Below, piece after piece: positions 1-12,585 of a DNA stretch of 64,000 bases. This DNA comes from Cavia porcellus (taxonomy: Eukaryota > Chordata > Mammalia > Rodentia > Caviidae). The notes below the pieces were generated by a model. The model worked only from the letters and a program-made list of their open reading frames with translations. It did no database searches and had not been told where the DNA came from. The position numbers and the translations under genes are program-made. The number at the start of each line of letters is the position of its first letter. Positions within the stretch are counted from its first letter, which is position 1. The stretch lies in assembly GCF_034190915.1 (NCBI RefSeq), contig NW_026947503.1, forward strand, positions 27,734,532 through 27,798,531. Direction: 5' to 3'.

Positions 1-3000
1 TTTATGTATTTTTTTCAAACATATGGCCCCTCAAATTATCTCATTTTGATCTTGACAAACACACCTCTGAGAACACAAGACGTGTAACACTATGTCCGCC
101 AATGACTAAAGAAAACGAAGCTCGGAGAGTTCAAAGTTTTGCCTGGTATAAAACAGAAAGTGAGGTAGAGAGCCAGACTCCGCACAAGGCTTCCTGGCTT
201 TCTCCCTGTGAGGCCTGCGAGCCCCTAATTAGGCTAGGAGCTGAGCATCTGCGAAGTCTGGTGTTAGATAAGATCAGTGTTTGACCAAAAGGAGATGAGA
301 TCTATGAGAAAGGCAGTGTAGGACTGAGGCGCTCCAGCAAGTCCTCAGGTGGGCCAAGGATAAGGGGAGGGGTGGTTTGGGAAATCTTCAAAGGCAGCAC
401 GCAGATGCTGAACACTGTGGTCTTTCAGCCTGCTTCCCTGGGATGTAGAGGAACAGGAAGCCAGTTCTGCCTGGAAACCTATAGCCCGAGAAACCACAAG
501 TTCCTGTGATTTGGCCCTACTGTGTACACAGGTGTGAAGACCCACAAACCACACTGCGTTATCTTTACATGTTAATGGTAACACGGTACATAGCTCTTGG
601 AAAGAATATTCATTTTAAACTGGGCTAAAGCTAACGCCAGCATGGAGAAAATGACCAGATGAGAATGTAGCTGTAGCTCTAGTCACGTAACATCTTTGTA
701 AATTGAAGGAAAAGCAATTCTTCAGGGGACAATGTGAAAATACTTTCACTGCCACAGTCCTTTACGGTTGGGATTTTTAATTTGATTCCTATAAATAAAA
801 TAAATACACCTAAGCACGTAAAGTTCCTATTTCCTCATACCAATTTAAAACTGAGCAAAAACAATTCAAAATTTCAGAAGATGCCTATGAAATTGGAAAT
901 TAATTCCCAGTAAATGTGTTTTTCCCCAAAGTACCCCAGGTGGTCGTGGGACTCCAGAGGCTTGGTGCCCTGATTTTCAGGCCATCTCTGCCCTTTCTCT
1001 TTACCACCACCACTATACTGTGTACCTTTTAAAATATTTTCACAAGTGTTTTTTTCCAATCTCTCAGCACCCCTCTAGGAAAAGCATGCTCCTAAAGTGA
1101 TACTCAGAGGTCACGTTGTAATTTTTCTGTTTTCCCCTGTTTGCATGCTAAGGTTCACCCCATTCATCTTTGTACCCCTGGTGTATGAAACAATGTAGAA
1201 CACAAAGTTCATTGAAGGCAATCAGAGAAAGAAATGAAAAGACAAAGGAGGGGATGAAAAGCATGCTATCTCTGGTTTATAAACAAACACAGACTATTTA
1301 AATGGTCTGGTCTTCGTGATCACCCAAGAGCATGGAAGTAGCTTGAATTCTAATCCCAAGATCTCAGATCCTCAGATTCATGATATTAATTCCAAACGTG
1401 GCTGCCAACAGATTTAATGGTGGCAGAATTCTATAACCTCAGGAATGGGAAGTTCATCAGATTTCCCACTTCTTCTCCGTATCTTTCCCTCGACAGAGGA
1501 AGGGGTCTTCCCACTATGTTCCTCCACACAGCTACTCAGTTTAAGTAAGTCATGTGTTAAGCACGTCACCCTCACAAAGGTCTCCAGTGTCCTTACATAA
1601 CAAGCTCATGTTCCATCAGTGCTCAGAAACTCATGCATGATGAGGCAGAAAACGTGGAAATAGTGTATTTTAGCTTCCTTATCAAGCAAGCATAAGTGAT
1701 ACAACACCTAAGCCACTATCTCAGGAAATAACACTGCCAAGAAACTCAGGAAAAAGCCTCACAGTTGTTTGAGTAAAGCACACATCTAAACAAATGTTTT
1801 ATGTCATTTCAGAATAAGATATATTTCCAATAGATAAAAATGCAAAAGCAAGAAGAACAAACCCTCATCAGTATGTAAGCAGGTGTTAGATGTAATGATG
1901 CTTAGTTTTCCCAGTGGAATGAGTAATGCACCTAGAGCATTGAAGTCAGCTCTTCTTCCAGGCATATGCAATTCATCTGTAATAACTGGAGTACAGGAGA
2001 ATGGGCAATACTCAGGTAGAAGGTTCCTGCAAGGACACTATATAAGGCTCTGAAGGCATGAATGAGTGGGCTTTGGCCAACTCCAGGTTCCCAGAACCTT
2101 GGATTCCAGGGCCCAGTATAATCCCATTTGAGAAAAACAAAATGGGCTCTGAAATAAGGTTGGAAACAGCCCATTTTCTCCCAAAAGAAATGTCATTTGT
2201 ACTATATCATTAGGAGGAGAGTTCATTTTAATGCAAAAAGGAAATCAGAAAGGACCTAACTCATTTTTAAAAAGCTGTTTTTAAGTTGCATAACTGTATA
2301 AATTTTTTTACTGGCCTCAGCTCTCTATGTTTGCTATAGACAGATGTAAACTTCATCGGGACTCAAGCCAGTCCACAGATGGATGCTTAGTTTTCAAAGT
2401 GCCATTAGGAGACTAAAATCCTCCATCATCACATCCAAGATGTTAAAAGGAAGGGGCATTAAGCTTACTTAAGGCAAGTAGAAGCACCACGGGGTAGTAG
2501 CAATTAAGTCCTTGAGTATTACAACACAGAAAATGCATGGAATCTGTGTTCTCTGGAATATCAGAGATCAGCCACACAGCAATGGAACATGGGGATGATA
2601 CACTGTCAAGACTGAGTTGTAGCCTTGGGATTTCCATGGAACTCCATCAGTGGAGCTCTACCCACCACCCAGGTCACGTTCTCAAGCTTCATCCTAGTCT
2701 CACTCAGAAACACTGCATCTGGGCAGAGAGAAGAAAACCTCAACTACCTAGGACAGTATGATATGTATATTTTAATCTGGATATAACAGACTCCAATAAG
2801 ATTAGGGAGAAGATGAATTTATAGAAAATGAGAAGTTTAGCCATGAAGAACTCACAATACCTCTCCTCGTTTCTATTTGTTGCTGGAACAGGAAAACTTC
2901 AGTGTGCTCAAGACCTTTGCCCTGTGGCTCTTTCTCCCTGGTGTTATTTTAAACTCCATTATCTGGGATAGGAGTCTTACTTTACAGATCTTGGCTTTGA

Positions 3001-3035
3001 AGTTACCACAGCAAAGAAGCCTCTGGGAATCATGC
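1..3035. other. No gene recognised; unclassified sequence
   Basis: Both strands hold only short open frames (80 codons or fewer) with no recognisable protein similarity, and no repeat family is clear by eye. The stretch is moderately AT-rich, with slightly more GC at 150-560. A TATAAGG-like string near 2041 has no supporting promoter context. Confidence 0.5.
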
Positions 3036-3039
3036 TTTC

Positions 3040-3275
3040 TGAACTAGACACCGGGGCACTACTCTTGCTTCCCTGCATTTTTTATATAGCCCAGTCACTA
3101 ATTGGGATCTTCTGTTGTCTGCTTTCGTACTGTCAGTCTCTACCTGATAGAATGTAAGCTCCATGAGGGCAAACACAAGGAGGATATCAGCACCACTTTA
3201 TCCATCTCTAGGACCTGAAATGGGATGTTTTCACAGTCTACGTTTATGTAAATATTTGCTGATCAAAATGAATCA
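3040..3275 (+). repeat. L2 LINE 3' end (ancient)
   Basis: The segment keeps the typical L2 tail order: a 'gaatgtaagctccatgaggg' block at about 3150, then a degenerate 'tatccatctctaggacctga' block, then an 'aatatttgctgatcaaaatg' end resembling the L2 terminus. It is strongly diverged. Identification is from remembered L2 consensus features; the 5' boundary is uncertain. Confidence 0.65.
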
Positions 3276-3942
3276 GTCCAGCAGATTGCCCTGTAATAAA
3301 CAAGGCAGAGCAGTTCAGATGGGCAAAACTATCTTAATACACAGCTATTTTGTGGCAATGTAGAAAAAGAGAAGAGTCATAGGGTTAATTTCTAGAAATA
3401 TGTTCTCTCTCGTGGTTCTCCATTCATTTGACTTTGAGTTTGCCTGAATGTTAGGAATTAGGTCAACAGAGGAACAAAGCAGAAGTCTAAAGGGATATTG
3501 ACAGAATTGCAATAATTTGAGCAGTATTTTAATACATGGAGATCATTTTGTCTTTCAAATCCTGAGTAGTTATAGAACAGATATAGTCACCTGATATATT
3601 ATCAGTGAAGAGGCCGTGAGGAAATGCCCCCACTTTCCTGGGGGTTCAGTCTTTTGTCTTGCCTAGACCACACTGAGTGAACAGGAATTGTAATGGGCCA
3701 CATACATGGTATAGATCACAGTACAGTTCATGTACGTAAGCAGCAAAACTTGCCTTATTTTGTTGTGTAGTCCTTACATACTTCTTCAAAAAGTTATTAC
3801 AATGAGAGCTGTTCCATTAAAAAGCTTTTTCTTACCACAAGAAAGTGATTCCTGGACAATCCTCGTCAAAGTAAACTCTGTGGGGACACTGTAAGTTGGT
3901 GAAGTTAACATGATTCCCCAACTCCTTCCCTCTTGCTGTCTT

Positions 3943-4013
3943 TAGAGGTTTTAAAAACAAATATAGATGCTCCTAGAGTTAGAGGTTTTAAAAACAAATA
4001 TAGATGCTCCTAG
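3943..4013. repeat. 34-bp perfect tandem duplication
   Basis: The 34 bases at 3943-3976 recur without mismatch at 3980-4013, separated by three bases (period 37). The perfect identity in otherwise diverged sequence points to a recent replication-slippage or end-joining duplication. No coding content. Confidence 0.95.
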
Positions 4014-4117
4014 TGTCTTACGCCTCCAGAAGAATCATACAACAAAGACCTAGCTAATGAAACTTAAGTGAAGTCTACAAGATCTTGAGATTTTTGCTTT
4101 TCTAATATAAACTGAAG

Positions 4118-4151
4118 ATTTCTTTCTTTTTCTTTCTTTCTGTCTCTCTTT

Positions 4152-4197
<46 letters not shown>

Positions 4198-4200
4198 TCA
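4118..4200. repeat. (CTTT)n/(CT)n microsatellite
   Basis: A nearly pure pyrimidine tract on the + strand: CTTT units, then CT dinucleotides, then CTTT again. Confidence 0.95.
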
Positions 4201-4201
4201 T

Positions 4202-7050
4202 TCTGCCTGGATAGGTACTTGATGTCTAGAACTCTGGCAGCTTTCTTGTGATGGAGGGAAATAGCAAAACGATCTCAGACACTGGCCCCACACTGAGCCA
4301 CTGAAATAACAAGAATAGTTTTTCACTTCCAGAGTTTTAGTACTTGAGAAAAAATTTTATTTGCATAAACCATAGTGAATTGGATTCTTCTTTGTGTGTA
4401 GCTAAGAGATTTCCTTTTTGACACAAAATTTTAAACTACCTAAATTATCCACAGAGAAAGACAAAGGAATAAACAGGAGAGCCTCACATTTTTCGAAACA
4501 CTTTAATTTCCCTCCCTAAGTTCTCTATAAGCCAGAGCACAGGAGAACCCACTAATGGATAGTCAATCCCTGGGCAGCTAGAACAGAGAGGAATAATGAC
4601 AGCAGATCTGGAGAAGCAACCAGAGATGGGCAACAAACCAGTAGTCTTCAGCCCTCTTCTCTTAGCAACAAGGCCCTCTTGTCAAATGAAATCAAATATG
4701 CTTTGGCCACACTCTAATCAGATGAGAGCAGAGCTGCAGAGCCTTCCCCATCTCCCTCTTCCTTCTGTGGCAGCCACTTACCACCCCTCACAGCTCCCGC
4801 TCTATCAGTCACCTTTGCTGAATTCCAGGGATGCCTGAAAAATACATTTGTAAGCCATTTATTTATGGGATTGTCAGATAAAATACAGAGACTCTACTAA
4901 TTAAATTTGAATCACGGATATATAGTGAATAATATAGTACCAAACATACTTAAATTAAACATTTATTTGTTGCATATCTGATACTAAAATTGAATGGGTA
5001 ATTTTGCACTTATTTGCTAAATCTGAAAACCTTACTAATTTATAACATTATTTAGCACAAACATGGGTGGATAGGACACAGGAGAGTTACATTTTCCTAA
5101 AGCATAAAGGAGTTACATATAAACAACAGAAATATAAAGCTAGAGCTGTTCAAAGTGCAGGAGAAATACAGAAAGGTAACTTTAAAAGGTTAGCAAAAAG
5201 AATTTGTCTAGTTCACAGTTTTGTTTGAGACTGGTGTGTAAAAAAAAAAAAAACTATAGCACCTTTTCCACCTGAAATGCATCATTCTTTCTCATATTTC
5301 CAAATGTCCCCAAATCCCCTTCATCTAATCTGTATACTCTTTGAAAAGTTAAGGGTTCCCTCCTCCCCGTACAGGGGAAGCAGAGGAAGGGGAAGCGTGC
5401 TGTCCACATGTCCTCCATGCCTGGCTTCTTGACTCTCAATCTGGGACATTTGGCTGTTTTCACAGGCAGAAATGTTCTTCATCCAATTAAGTAAACTAAA
5501 GCTGGAGCCAGGTGGAAGGCTTCCAGGGAAACATGCTACTCTTATCTTCCCGTTCACACCCTTCCCCTCATTAGCACAACGGAGCACATCAAGCAAGTGC
5601 ATCCCTGTTTCTGATAAAGACGTTTCCCTGTATTCCTAATGAAAATAGCTCACAGAGAGCAACCACCTTCCTTTAGGAATGAGACAAGTGACACAGGAGC
5701 CCCGTCCGTCACCTGGAAGAGCTGACACCTTGGCCTCTTCTGCACACAAACTCCTGTTTATAGTGATGAAAGGAGAATGTGGAATGTTACAGATTCCTTA
5801 CCAAAACCTCAGTTTAGAAGCCATCATCTGATCCAGACGGGCAGTTTTTAAAAAGAGTCATAAAGAAGTTATGTTCAGAGCCTTATTAGACCCTGAATCC
5901 ACACACAGTCACAGTAGTGTGCCAGACGCTGTATCTTTAGGGATACTTAATTGGCCCAGCTTGTCACGTTGAAAACCCGAGCAGAGATTGAAGTGCATTG
6001 ATTCAGAAAAGGAAAACAAATTGGAACAAACAACCAAAAGTATCGTTCATATTTATGAGCAATGAGGTTTATTATCAGAAAAGCCAAGCCTGAAATACTA
6101 AGTGACTCTGTTACTTGCAAAACAAAATGTTACCTGAGCAGAAAAACAGAAGCAGACTCCTAATAGAATTAATGATTCATTTGCAAGGAAATTTTTTTAA
6201 AATCCAATGATGGAGATGATTGGGAGCCTACGTGGGCGGTGGAAGCTTGTGAGGCCATCTCCATTTTATACAGTTTTAGAACAAGGGATGACATCATTTG
6301 AGGAAGTAGGAAACAACAGGTTACATCATTTGGCATAGTTTGCCCTTAATTCCTAGTTTAGGGCCTGTTTCTGACACAGACCTAAAGTATTTAAAGACGA
6401 TGCTCTTCTAAATAGACTGAAATATTTTCCTGACCTACAAAATAATACTTCGAAAATATTTTTAGAAGATGAGGTTTTCTTTTTGGCTATATATGTAATT
6501 TACAGTACAGTATCAAATATAAATAATAAGGAATTTTGAGGAGTAGCGTTCACCTTACATTAAGTGATCCACCCGTCGAGTCCATTTGACTTTTTAATGT
6601 CCTTAATGTGAAAAGGATTTTCTCCCTTTTTATGTTACCGTGTGTATTTCTGTTCCAAAATAGATACAGTTTAGTTAAACTAACCTCCTGTGCCCTGCTG
6701 GGGGTCTTCGTGATGAGAAACGTTTTACCCAAACTTAACACAATTACCCTGTTGCTGGTCATGCAAGGCTGGAGTAAACAAAAACATTAAGGGGAGTTAA
6801 GATGTTATTAGCCAAGTGTTTTCCTCCATTTCTGGGTATATGTTGAGGAAGCCACCCAACCTAAAAAGATCAAATATGTTCAGGCACATTTCTTTAACTA
6901 GAAAGACATTCTGTGACTTAAGAGTCAGTTTGCTTGACAGTACTTTCAAATTTAAATAAAAAAGCATTCTCCACGAATCATGCAGTGTTGTTCTATAAAC
7001 TGTATCACTGAACTCACTTGCTACACCTTGCTAAAGAGGGACAAAAGGTA
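4202..7050. other. No gene recognised; unclassified sequence
   Basis: Only short unsupported open frames are present. There is an A run near 5240. No SINE or LINE is clear. Part of it may be too diverged to recognise without a consensus library. Confidence 0.45.
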
Positions 7051-7060
7051 ATTTGATCCA

Positions 7061-7132
7061 GGGCTGGGAGTTTAGCTCTGTGGCACAAGCGAGGGTCTGA
7101 GTTCGATTCCTGGTGCCCTCACCTCCAAAAAA
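7061..7132 (+). mobile_element. ID-type SINE, internally deleted
   Basis: tRNA-Ala-derived head ('gggctgggagtttagctc'), B-box-like 'gagttcgattcctggt' and an A-rich end. About 16 bases covering the anticodon arm are missing compared with the copy at 32547. Possible short target duplication 7054-7060 / 7134-7140 (6 of 7 match). Confidence 0.8.
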
Positions 7133-7616
7133 GTGATCTACTTTAGTTGAAATGACCATAGTAACATCAGAATTACAGGCCCTCTTCTTAAATTCTTTCA
7201 GTAAATACATGTGAGTTGCCTGTGCGTGTAAGTCACTGCACAACGCTCTTGGAAGATTCAGGAATGACGCATATCTGCTCTTCTACGGAATATTACTGTT
7301 TACATACATTCACTGACTTACTCAGTATTTCTGAGGCGCCTGCTTCTTGTTAATCCTGAATCAACTGAGGCCTGGACAGTTCCATGGCTGCAGAGAGTCC
7401 CCCTTACCCCGCATATTAGCAGGCACATCAACCCAGAGGGCCCTTCTCCAGCCTTTGTAGGTGTAGGAAGCACCAAATTCCTGTTCTGCTTGGAAATCTA
7501 GAGCAGCATTTTTTTCCTTCCGAATTCTGACTCCTTCTGTTTTATTATATCTAATTCACTCGCTGTGAATGAAACACACACAACCCTCTGTGCCACCAAG
7601 CAGAACAGCACATTAA

Positions 7617-7950
7617 CTACAAAGGCTGGACAGACGTGTTGGTTCTTTCCTCTGTCCCACAGACGTTCATTGGACCCCACACCGCGTATTCTTCACACTT
7701 GTCTTTGACCCCGTTGATGATCTGCGGTGGCGTGTCCTCCAGCCTACTGCTGCTGTCTCCTGGTAGCGTTTTCTCCAGACACGACTCAGAGTCCCCTCCA
7801 CCAGAAGCCATTTCTGGTCTGGTCACACACAGCATCTGTGGCTTCCGCGCCATTCATCTGTGTGCGCACAGAGCGCTCCCACGGATGCTGACCCTGCCAG
7901 GGTTCACCTTGCCTCGCCTGGCATGGTGCTGAGCGCAGCATGTCAAACTC
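7617..7950 (-). pseudogene. CpG-containing open segment, possible old processed pseudogene
   Basis: On the minus strand a 78-codon frame (7617-7853) overlaps a 103-codon frame (7786-8097) in another phase. The segment is more GC-rich and keeps more CpG than its surroundings, unlike the nearby repeats. I do not recognise the product. It may be a processed-pseudogene or exon remnant, or simply a GC-rich patch. There is no poly-A tail, because an L1 3' end has inserted immediately beside it at 7981. Confidence 0.2.
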
Positions 7951-7966
7951 AGAGCTGTGCTTTCTT

Positions 7967-8391
7967 AAAAAGTACCAAGCTATTCTCTTCCAAAAAAAAA
8001 AGTAATAAGAACTATGGGAGTAATAAAACCCCAAAATGTGTACATTTTGTTGTAATAAAGAGAGGGGGAAAAAGTGCTGTAAAGGATACAACAGCAAGTG
8101 TGTTTAGGTGTGTTAAATAGCTGACCGTATTAATGTTTTTGATTGGATCATTGAACACAACTGTTTGCAGTCTCACTGTTTGAATGTCCACTTTGTATGC
8201 TTTGATCCTGTGACTTGAACAACTATCTCTAAGGTGATAATGTGTAATCTATTAACTGGTGATTTCTTACTGGTGTTTTTTTTTTTTTTTTTTTAATAGT
8301 TCTGTATTACTTGTATCCTTGCACTGTTTTGTTTTGTTCTGTTTTTTCTCTTTTTCCTGTTAAATAAAATTATTTTAAAAAAGTACCAAGC
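7967..8391 (+). mobile_element. 5'-truncated L1 insertion (3' UTR only) with 14-bp target duplication
   Basis: The 397-bp insert (7981-8377) is closely similar to the reverse complement of about 24570-24965, the 3' UTR end of the large L1 in this window. It is flanked by a perfect 14-bp direct repeat, 'aaaaagtaccaagc', at 7967-7980 and 8378-8391. It ends with an AATAAA motif (about 8363) and a very short A tail. This is a standard 5'-truncated L1 target-primed insertion. It carries a T-rich run in mid-UTR, where the copies differ in length. Confidence 0.92.
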
Positions 8392-8430
8392 ATCCACTGA
8401 TACACTAATTGAATCTCATTCCCAAAAATC

Positions 8431-8480
8431 AGAACCGGGACTCGAACCCTTCAACGAAAACTAATCCATTGCGTCATCTC
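8431..8480 (-). pseudogene. Truncated tRNA-like fragment (tRNA-Arg-like)
   Basis: On the minus strand an A-box-like 'tgacgcaatggattag' is followed, with only a short spacer, by a consensus B-box-like 'gggttcgagtccc'. The anticodon arm is largely missing and the acceptor stem does not pair, so it cannot be a working tRNA. The A-box wording resembles tRNA-Arg genes. It may be a degraded tRNA pseudogene or a SINE head. Confidence 0.45.
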
Positions 8481-8829
8481 TGTCACCTCTCGCGAGGAGG
8501 AAGGCGGAATTTAAGGAGCTACATACAGGTCAGCAGTCTGAGCTGCAGGACAGCTGCTGAGCCTGCGTTGTTGCTGGATTCAGGAGCAGGCTCCTCCCTC
8601 GCCTTAGAGCGCCAGCCTCTTGCGCGTGAACACATCCTAGGAGGAATAACTTGAGTTTTAGCCCTAGTGTCTGTTAGGAAGAGATGTCTCCGAAACAGGC
8701 TCCTCCCCATCCTAAGCCTCTGCTCACCTCCTTCACAGAGATCTGTCCTAGCACCTGTACACACACTTACCACTTGGTTTGGAGGGAGTCTCTATTGTAG
8801 AGTTAAAGGTTTATGGGCAGTAGACAAAA

Positions 8830-11185
8830 TATGTTCATTAAATAAACAACTGAATACGGTATGCTTCAAAGTTATGTTATTCAGCTCCATAGATGTGAGC
8901 CTTCTTCACACAATAGATCTTTTTCAGTTTTTCTAATTGTCAATAATCATAGATATTCATGGTGCTTCGTTAGGATATTTTACATGTGTCTACAGTGTAG
9001 AATGAACAAATCAATTAACACATTCTTTATCTTGTGTACAGAGTATATTTAAAACTCCTAGCAGTTTTGAAACATACGTTATTATTAACTATAGTCTCGG
9101 TGCTGTGCAATATAGCTCTAAACTGTACTCCTCTTTTCTCACTGAAATTTTATGTCCTATGAATAAGGCAGTCTGGTTCCCATCGTCTCCCCTCAACCCT
9201 CCAGTGGCCTGGCATAACAAGTATTTTATTCTCTAACCTATGAGTGTGAAATTTTTAGATTTCACATATTAGTGAAATAGTGCAACATTTATCTCTTTGG
9301 TTTATTTCACTTAGCATATTTCACCTTCTGATTCATCTAGGTAGAATCTTCTTGTTTTTGAAGGCTGAATAGTGTTCTGTTGTATGTGTCACACTTTCTT
9401 TGTCCTTTTTGATCATCTGAACTTAGTCACCTTGAATACGATATCAATTAAATCCATTTACAGGGGCATTTAAGAATGGCACTTAACCCTCTAAAGGCTT
9501 GTAAATATTTTAGCTACTTTCTAAAGGGTTATTCATTTGTCTGTGTTCCACAGTGCCTGTAAATACCTTCGGAATAGTGTCTCCACTTATTTACCTGAGC
9601 AATTCATCACAGGTGACCCAATATTCTAGGTCAGTATTTCCCACGGAATTTATCATCACAATGCCTGGCACAAAGCAGAATCTAAAAAACATATAAAACA
9701 ATAAAATTTAGATATTTTAAGACTCATCTCTTTAGCAGCATATCTCAATAGCACATATCTATTGATATCTAAGAAATTATCAAATATATGCATTACTGCT
9801 ATTTATTTTCTGTCCCACTATTGAACATTTGTGTTGTTTCTAGCTTAGGGTTATTAAAAATTATGCTGTTGTAAGTGTTTACAAGTCTTTACATTTCTTA
9901 GAGATTTAGGAGTAGAATTCCTGGTTCATATCAAAAGCATGCTTAACTTTTCAAGAAATTTCCAAATTTTTTTCCAAAGTGATTGTGTCTTTTTTACCTT
10001 CCCAACAGCAGTACGTGAGTTTCATTTGCTGCACATACTTGACACTTGGATTGATCAAACCTTTTAACTAGCTACTCAGTCTGGTTGTGGTATTTCATTA
10101 GGTCTTTAATTCTTCATTTCCCTAACAACTAGTGAAGCTTAATATTGTTGCAAGTGCACAATTGCCATCTATGTGTCTTCTTGGGTGAAATGTCTGTTCA
10201 AAGCTTTTGCCAATTTTTATGAAGTATTAATTACAATTAACATTTATGAATTCATTATGTATTCTACATACAAGGTCTTTATCAGACATTAAATTTATAA
10301 ATATATTTCCCATTCTGTAAATAGTCTTTTCATTCTTTAATAGTGTCTTTTGAACATCAAAAGTTCTTATATTTATAATGAAACTCAATTTTTCCTTTTA
10401 ATGGGGTTTTTTTCTAACCCAAATTCAAAAAGATTTTCTTCTAGCAGTTTAATAGGTTTAAATTTGATTTTATACTTGTCTGTGATCTATTTTGAGTTTT
10501 GTTTGTGCTGTGAGAAATTAGATGTTTATTATTTTGCATATGGATGTTCAACTGTTCCAGCATCCTTTGTTGAAAAGATGTCTTTTTCTTTACTGAACTG
10601 CCTTTGAAATATGAAGAAAATCAATTGACAAAAATGTGCAGCTCCATTTCTGGAAACTCTATTGATCTATTCCATTGATCTATTTTTCTTTCTTGACTTC
10701 AATATCAAACTATCCTAATTATATTAGCTTTTTTAGTCATATAAACATCTAACATTCTTTTTCTGTTTTAATTCTTTGCATTCTTATGAATCCTAAAATT
10801 AATTTGTCAATTTGTACTTTTAAAAAAGCCTGCTGAAAGTTTGAGATTACAGCTCTATAGATCACCTTTGCAGAGGCAACATCTTCCTAATAAATAACTC
10901 AGCATATCATCCATTTATTTGTACCTTCATTAATTTTCTCATCTAAAGGAAGAGGATTCAGTATCTTACTGTTAAAAAGAATATTAGCTGTACCTTTTCA
11001 CAGGTTTAGTATGCTCCATTCTATTCTGTTTACAGAATTTTTACCAAGATGGGGCTTAGATTTCGTCAAATGGTTTTTCTGAATATATTAATATGATCAT
11101 ATGGTTTTTACTTTTCCCATTTTGTACTAAAAATGTCTAAATTCTGTATAGCTGTATTACACAAAATTTTTTGAAATTTCAAGAG
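8830..11185 (-). mobile_element. Old antisense L1 (L1M type), 3' UTR and ORF2 C-terminal part
   Basis: Read on the + strand, the segment follows the familiar reversed order of an L1 3' region. First comes a 3' UTR block ('gaaggctgaatagtgttctg' near 9360), then reverse-complemented ORF2 text ('ccagcatcctttgttgaaaa' near 10557, 'ttccattgatctatttttct' near 10670, 'aaaaaagcctgctgaaag' near 10822, 'tatgatcatatggttttt' near 11092). It is heavily mutated with no open frame. A stretch around 9440-9720 reads less like L1 and may be a small L2/MIR insertion. The element continues beyond a younger L1 fragment at 11190. Confidence 0.8.
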
Positions 11186-11189
11186 GAAT

Positions 11190-11905
11190 TTTTATTTATT
11201 CATGTTTTTATACCAGAGAGAATAATGAAAGTCACTTTCACCCTTTATTTAAAATAAACTCTCATCCCAGGTACTCAAATATCAGTGCAGAATTTTTTTA
11301 TTAATTAAGTGATTTGGTATACTTTAGATATACATAAGTGATCACATTCATCATGGGGAATTTGCACCTGTACACGACATATATTAATCCTTTTTCCCCC
11401 ATTCCGCTACCCTCTCTTCAATTCCTCTTCCCCTCCTTACTCACAAGAGCCTTGTTTACATTTTTCCCTTATTTTCTCATTTTTTTCCTTTCCCACTTCC
11501 TGTCCATAGTTCCCCTTCCTATTTGAGCATTTTCTTCCTATTTGATAATATCTAGTATACATTTGGTCTTTGTTTACACTTTCAGTTTCTCACACGAAAA
11601 AGACAATGTGATATTTACACGTGTGTTCTATTTATTTTAGTGACGATTATGATCTCAAGTTTACATAGAAATATTTCAAGTATATCCTTCTTTATGGCAA
11701 ACTAATACTCCATGGTATTAAAAAAAAACCCACATCTTCTTAACCCATTCATCCATTGATGGGAGTTTGGGTTGTTTCCAACATTTAGCTATTACAAAGT
11801 GTACTGCTATAAACATGGGTGCATATACATTATGCAAATCTTGATACATAAAATTTTCATTTTATTTTGATTCCAAGTACTTTGTATTTCTTCCCTTTAT
11901 TTTCT
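11190..11905 (-). mobile_element. Second antisense L1 3' fragment nested in the older L1
   Basis: A new 3' UTR-like block begins near 11200 and runs into reverse-complemented ORF2 C-terminal text at 11690-11860 ('taatactccatggtattaaa', then 'gttgtttccaacatttagct'). The same ORF2 end occurs at 25860-25960. The order restarts from a 3' end here, so this is a separate insertion into the L1M copy. Confidence 0.7.
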
Positions 11906-12121
11906 TCCTCAAACTATGGGTTATTTAGAATTTTCTAGACATCTATGTTGTTTTCTAATGTAATCTCATTGGTCCAAAATCATCTTTTCTCTTAGTTCTT
12001 TATTCAGACTTTATATCAAAATAGCCCAGACCACGATTTCTCAGTAAATGCTCTGCAAGCATTTGAAAAGAATCAGTACTCTGATGTTGAAGAGATCTAT
12101 AAATGTCAATTTGGTTAACAG
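11906..12121 (-). mobile_element. Old antisense L1M, continuation
   Basis: Reverse-complemented ORF2 text of the older L1 resumes between the nested L1 end and the LTR-like insertion at 12122. The sequence on the far side of that insertion continues the same ORF2 region, which supports a single interrupted element. Confidence 0.6.
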
Positions 12122-12585
12122 CTATGTTCATTTTCCATCACTGTGACCAAATATCTAAGAATAACAGCTTAAAGTAGGAAAGGCTTATTTTGACACAGAT
12201 TCAGAGGCTTCCCTTCATGATCATTTGGGTCCATTGCTGTGGAGGAAGGAAAGTTCCTGGAAGAGAAAAGTTATTCGCCTCATGACAGACAAGAGGAAGA
12301 GGGGAAAGAGAGGAGAAGAAGAGGAGAGAAGGGGAGAAAAAGAGATATCTTGCCCTGGTGGATCTCCTTCTCCTTCTGTTCCTTTTGGGCCCCAAGCCTA
12401 TTGGATAGCTCTACACCCATTGAGGGCAAGTGTCCATAGTTAGTTTGCTGTCCCACCTGTCAATCACCCCTGGAAACACCTCCACAGAGACACACAGCTG
12501 TATACTTTTCTAATTTCCTGGGTGCTTCTCAATTAAATCAAGTTAACAATTAAGATTAAGCATCAAAATAGTATTGCTTAAACCT
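12122..12585 (-). mobile_element. LTR-like rodent repeat (MaLR/ORR1-like), antisense
   Basis: Begins with a 'ccatcactgtgaccaaatat' block followed by 'gtaggaaaggcttatttt', and ends with 'aaatcaagttaacaattaag'. This layout is seen in antisense rodent MaLR-like repeats. It contains a purine-rich GAGGAA tract (about 12290-12345). It interrupts continuous L1M ORF2 sequence. The family is not firmly assigned; similar openings occur near 34786 and 46831. Confidence 0.5.

Noticed and set aside
2035..2050. TATA-like string as a promoter
   Set aside because: No downstream gene, CpG island or initiator was seen; such strings are common in AT-rich DNA.
3943..4013. CRISPR-like direct repeats
   Set aside because: There are only two copies with a 3-bp gap, in a mammalian genome; it is a tandem duplication.
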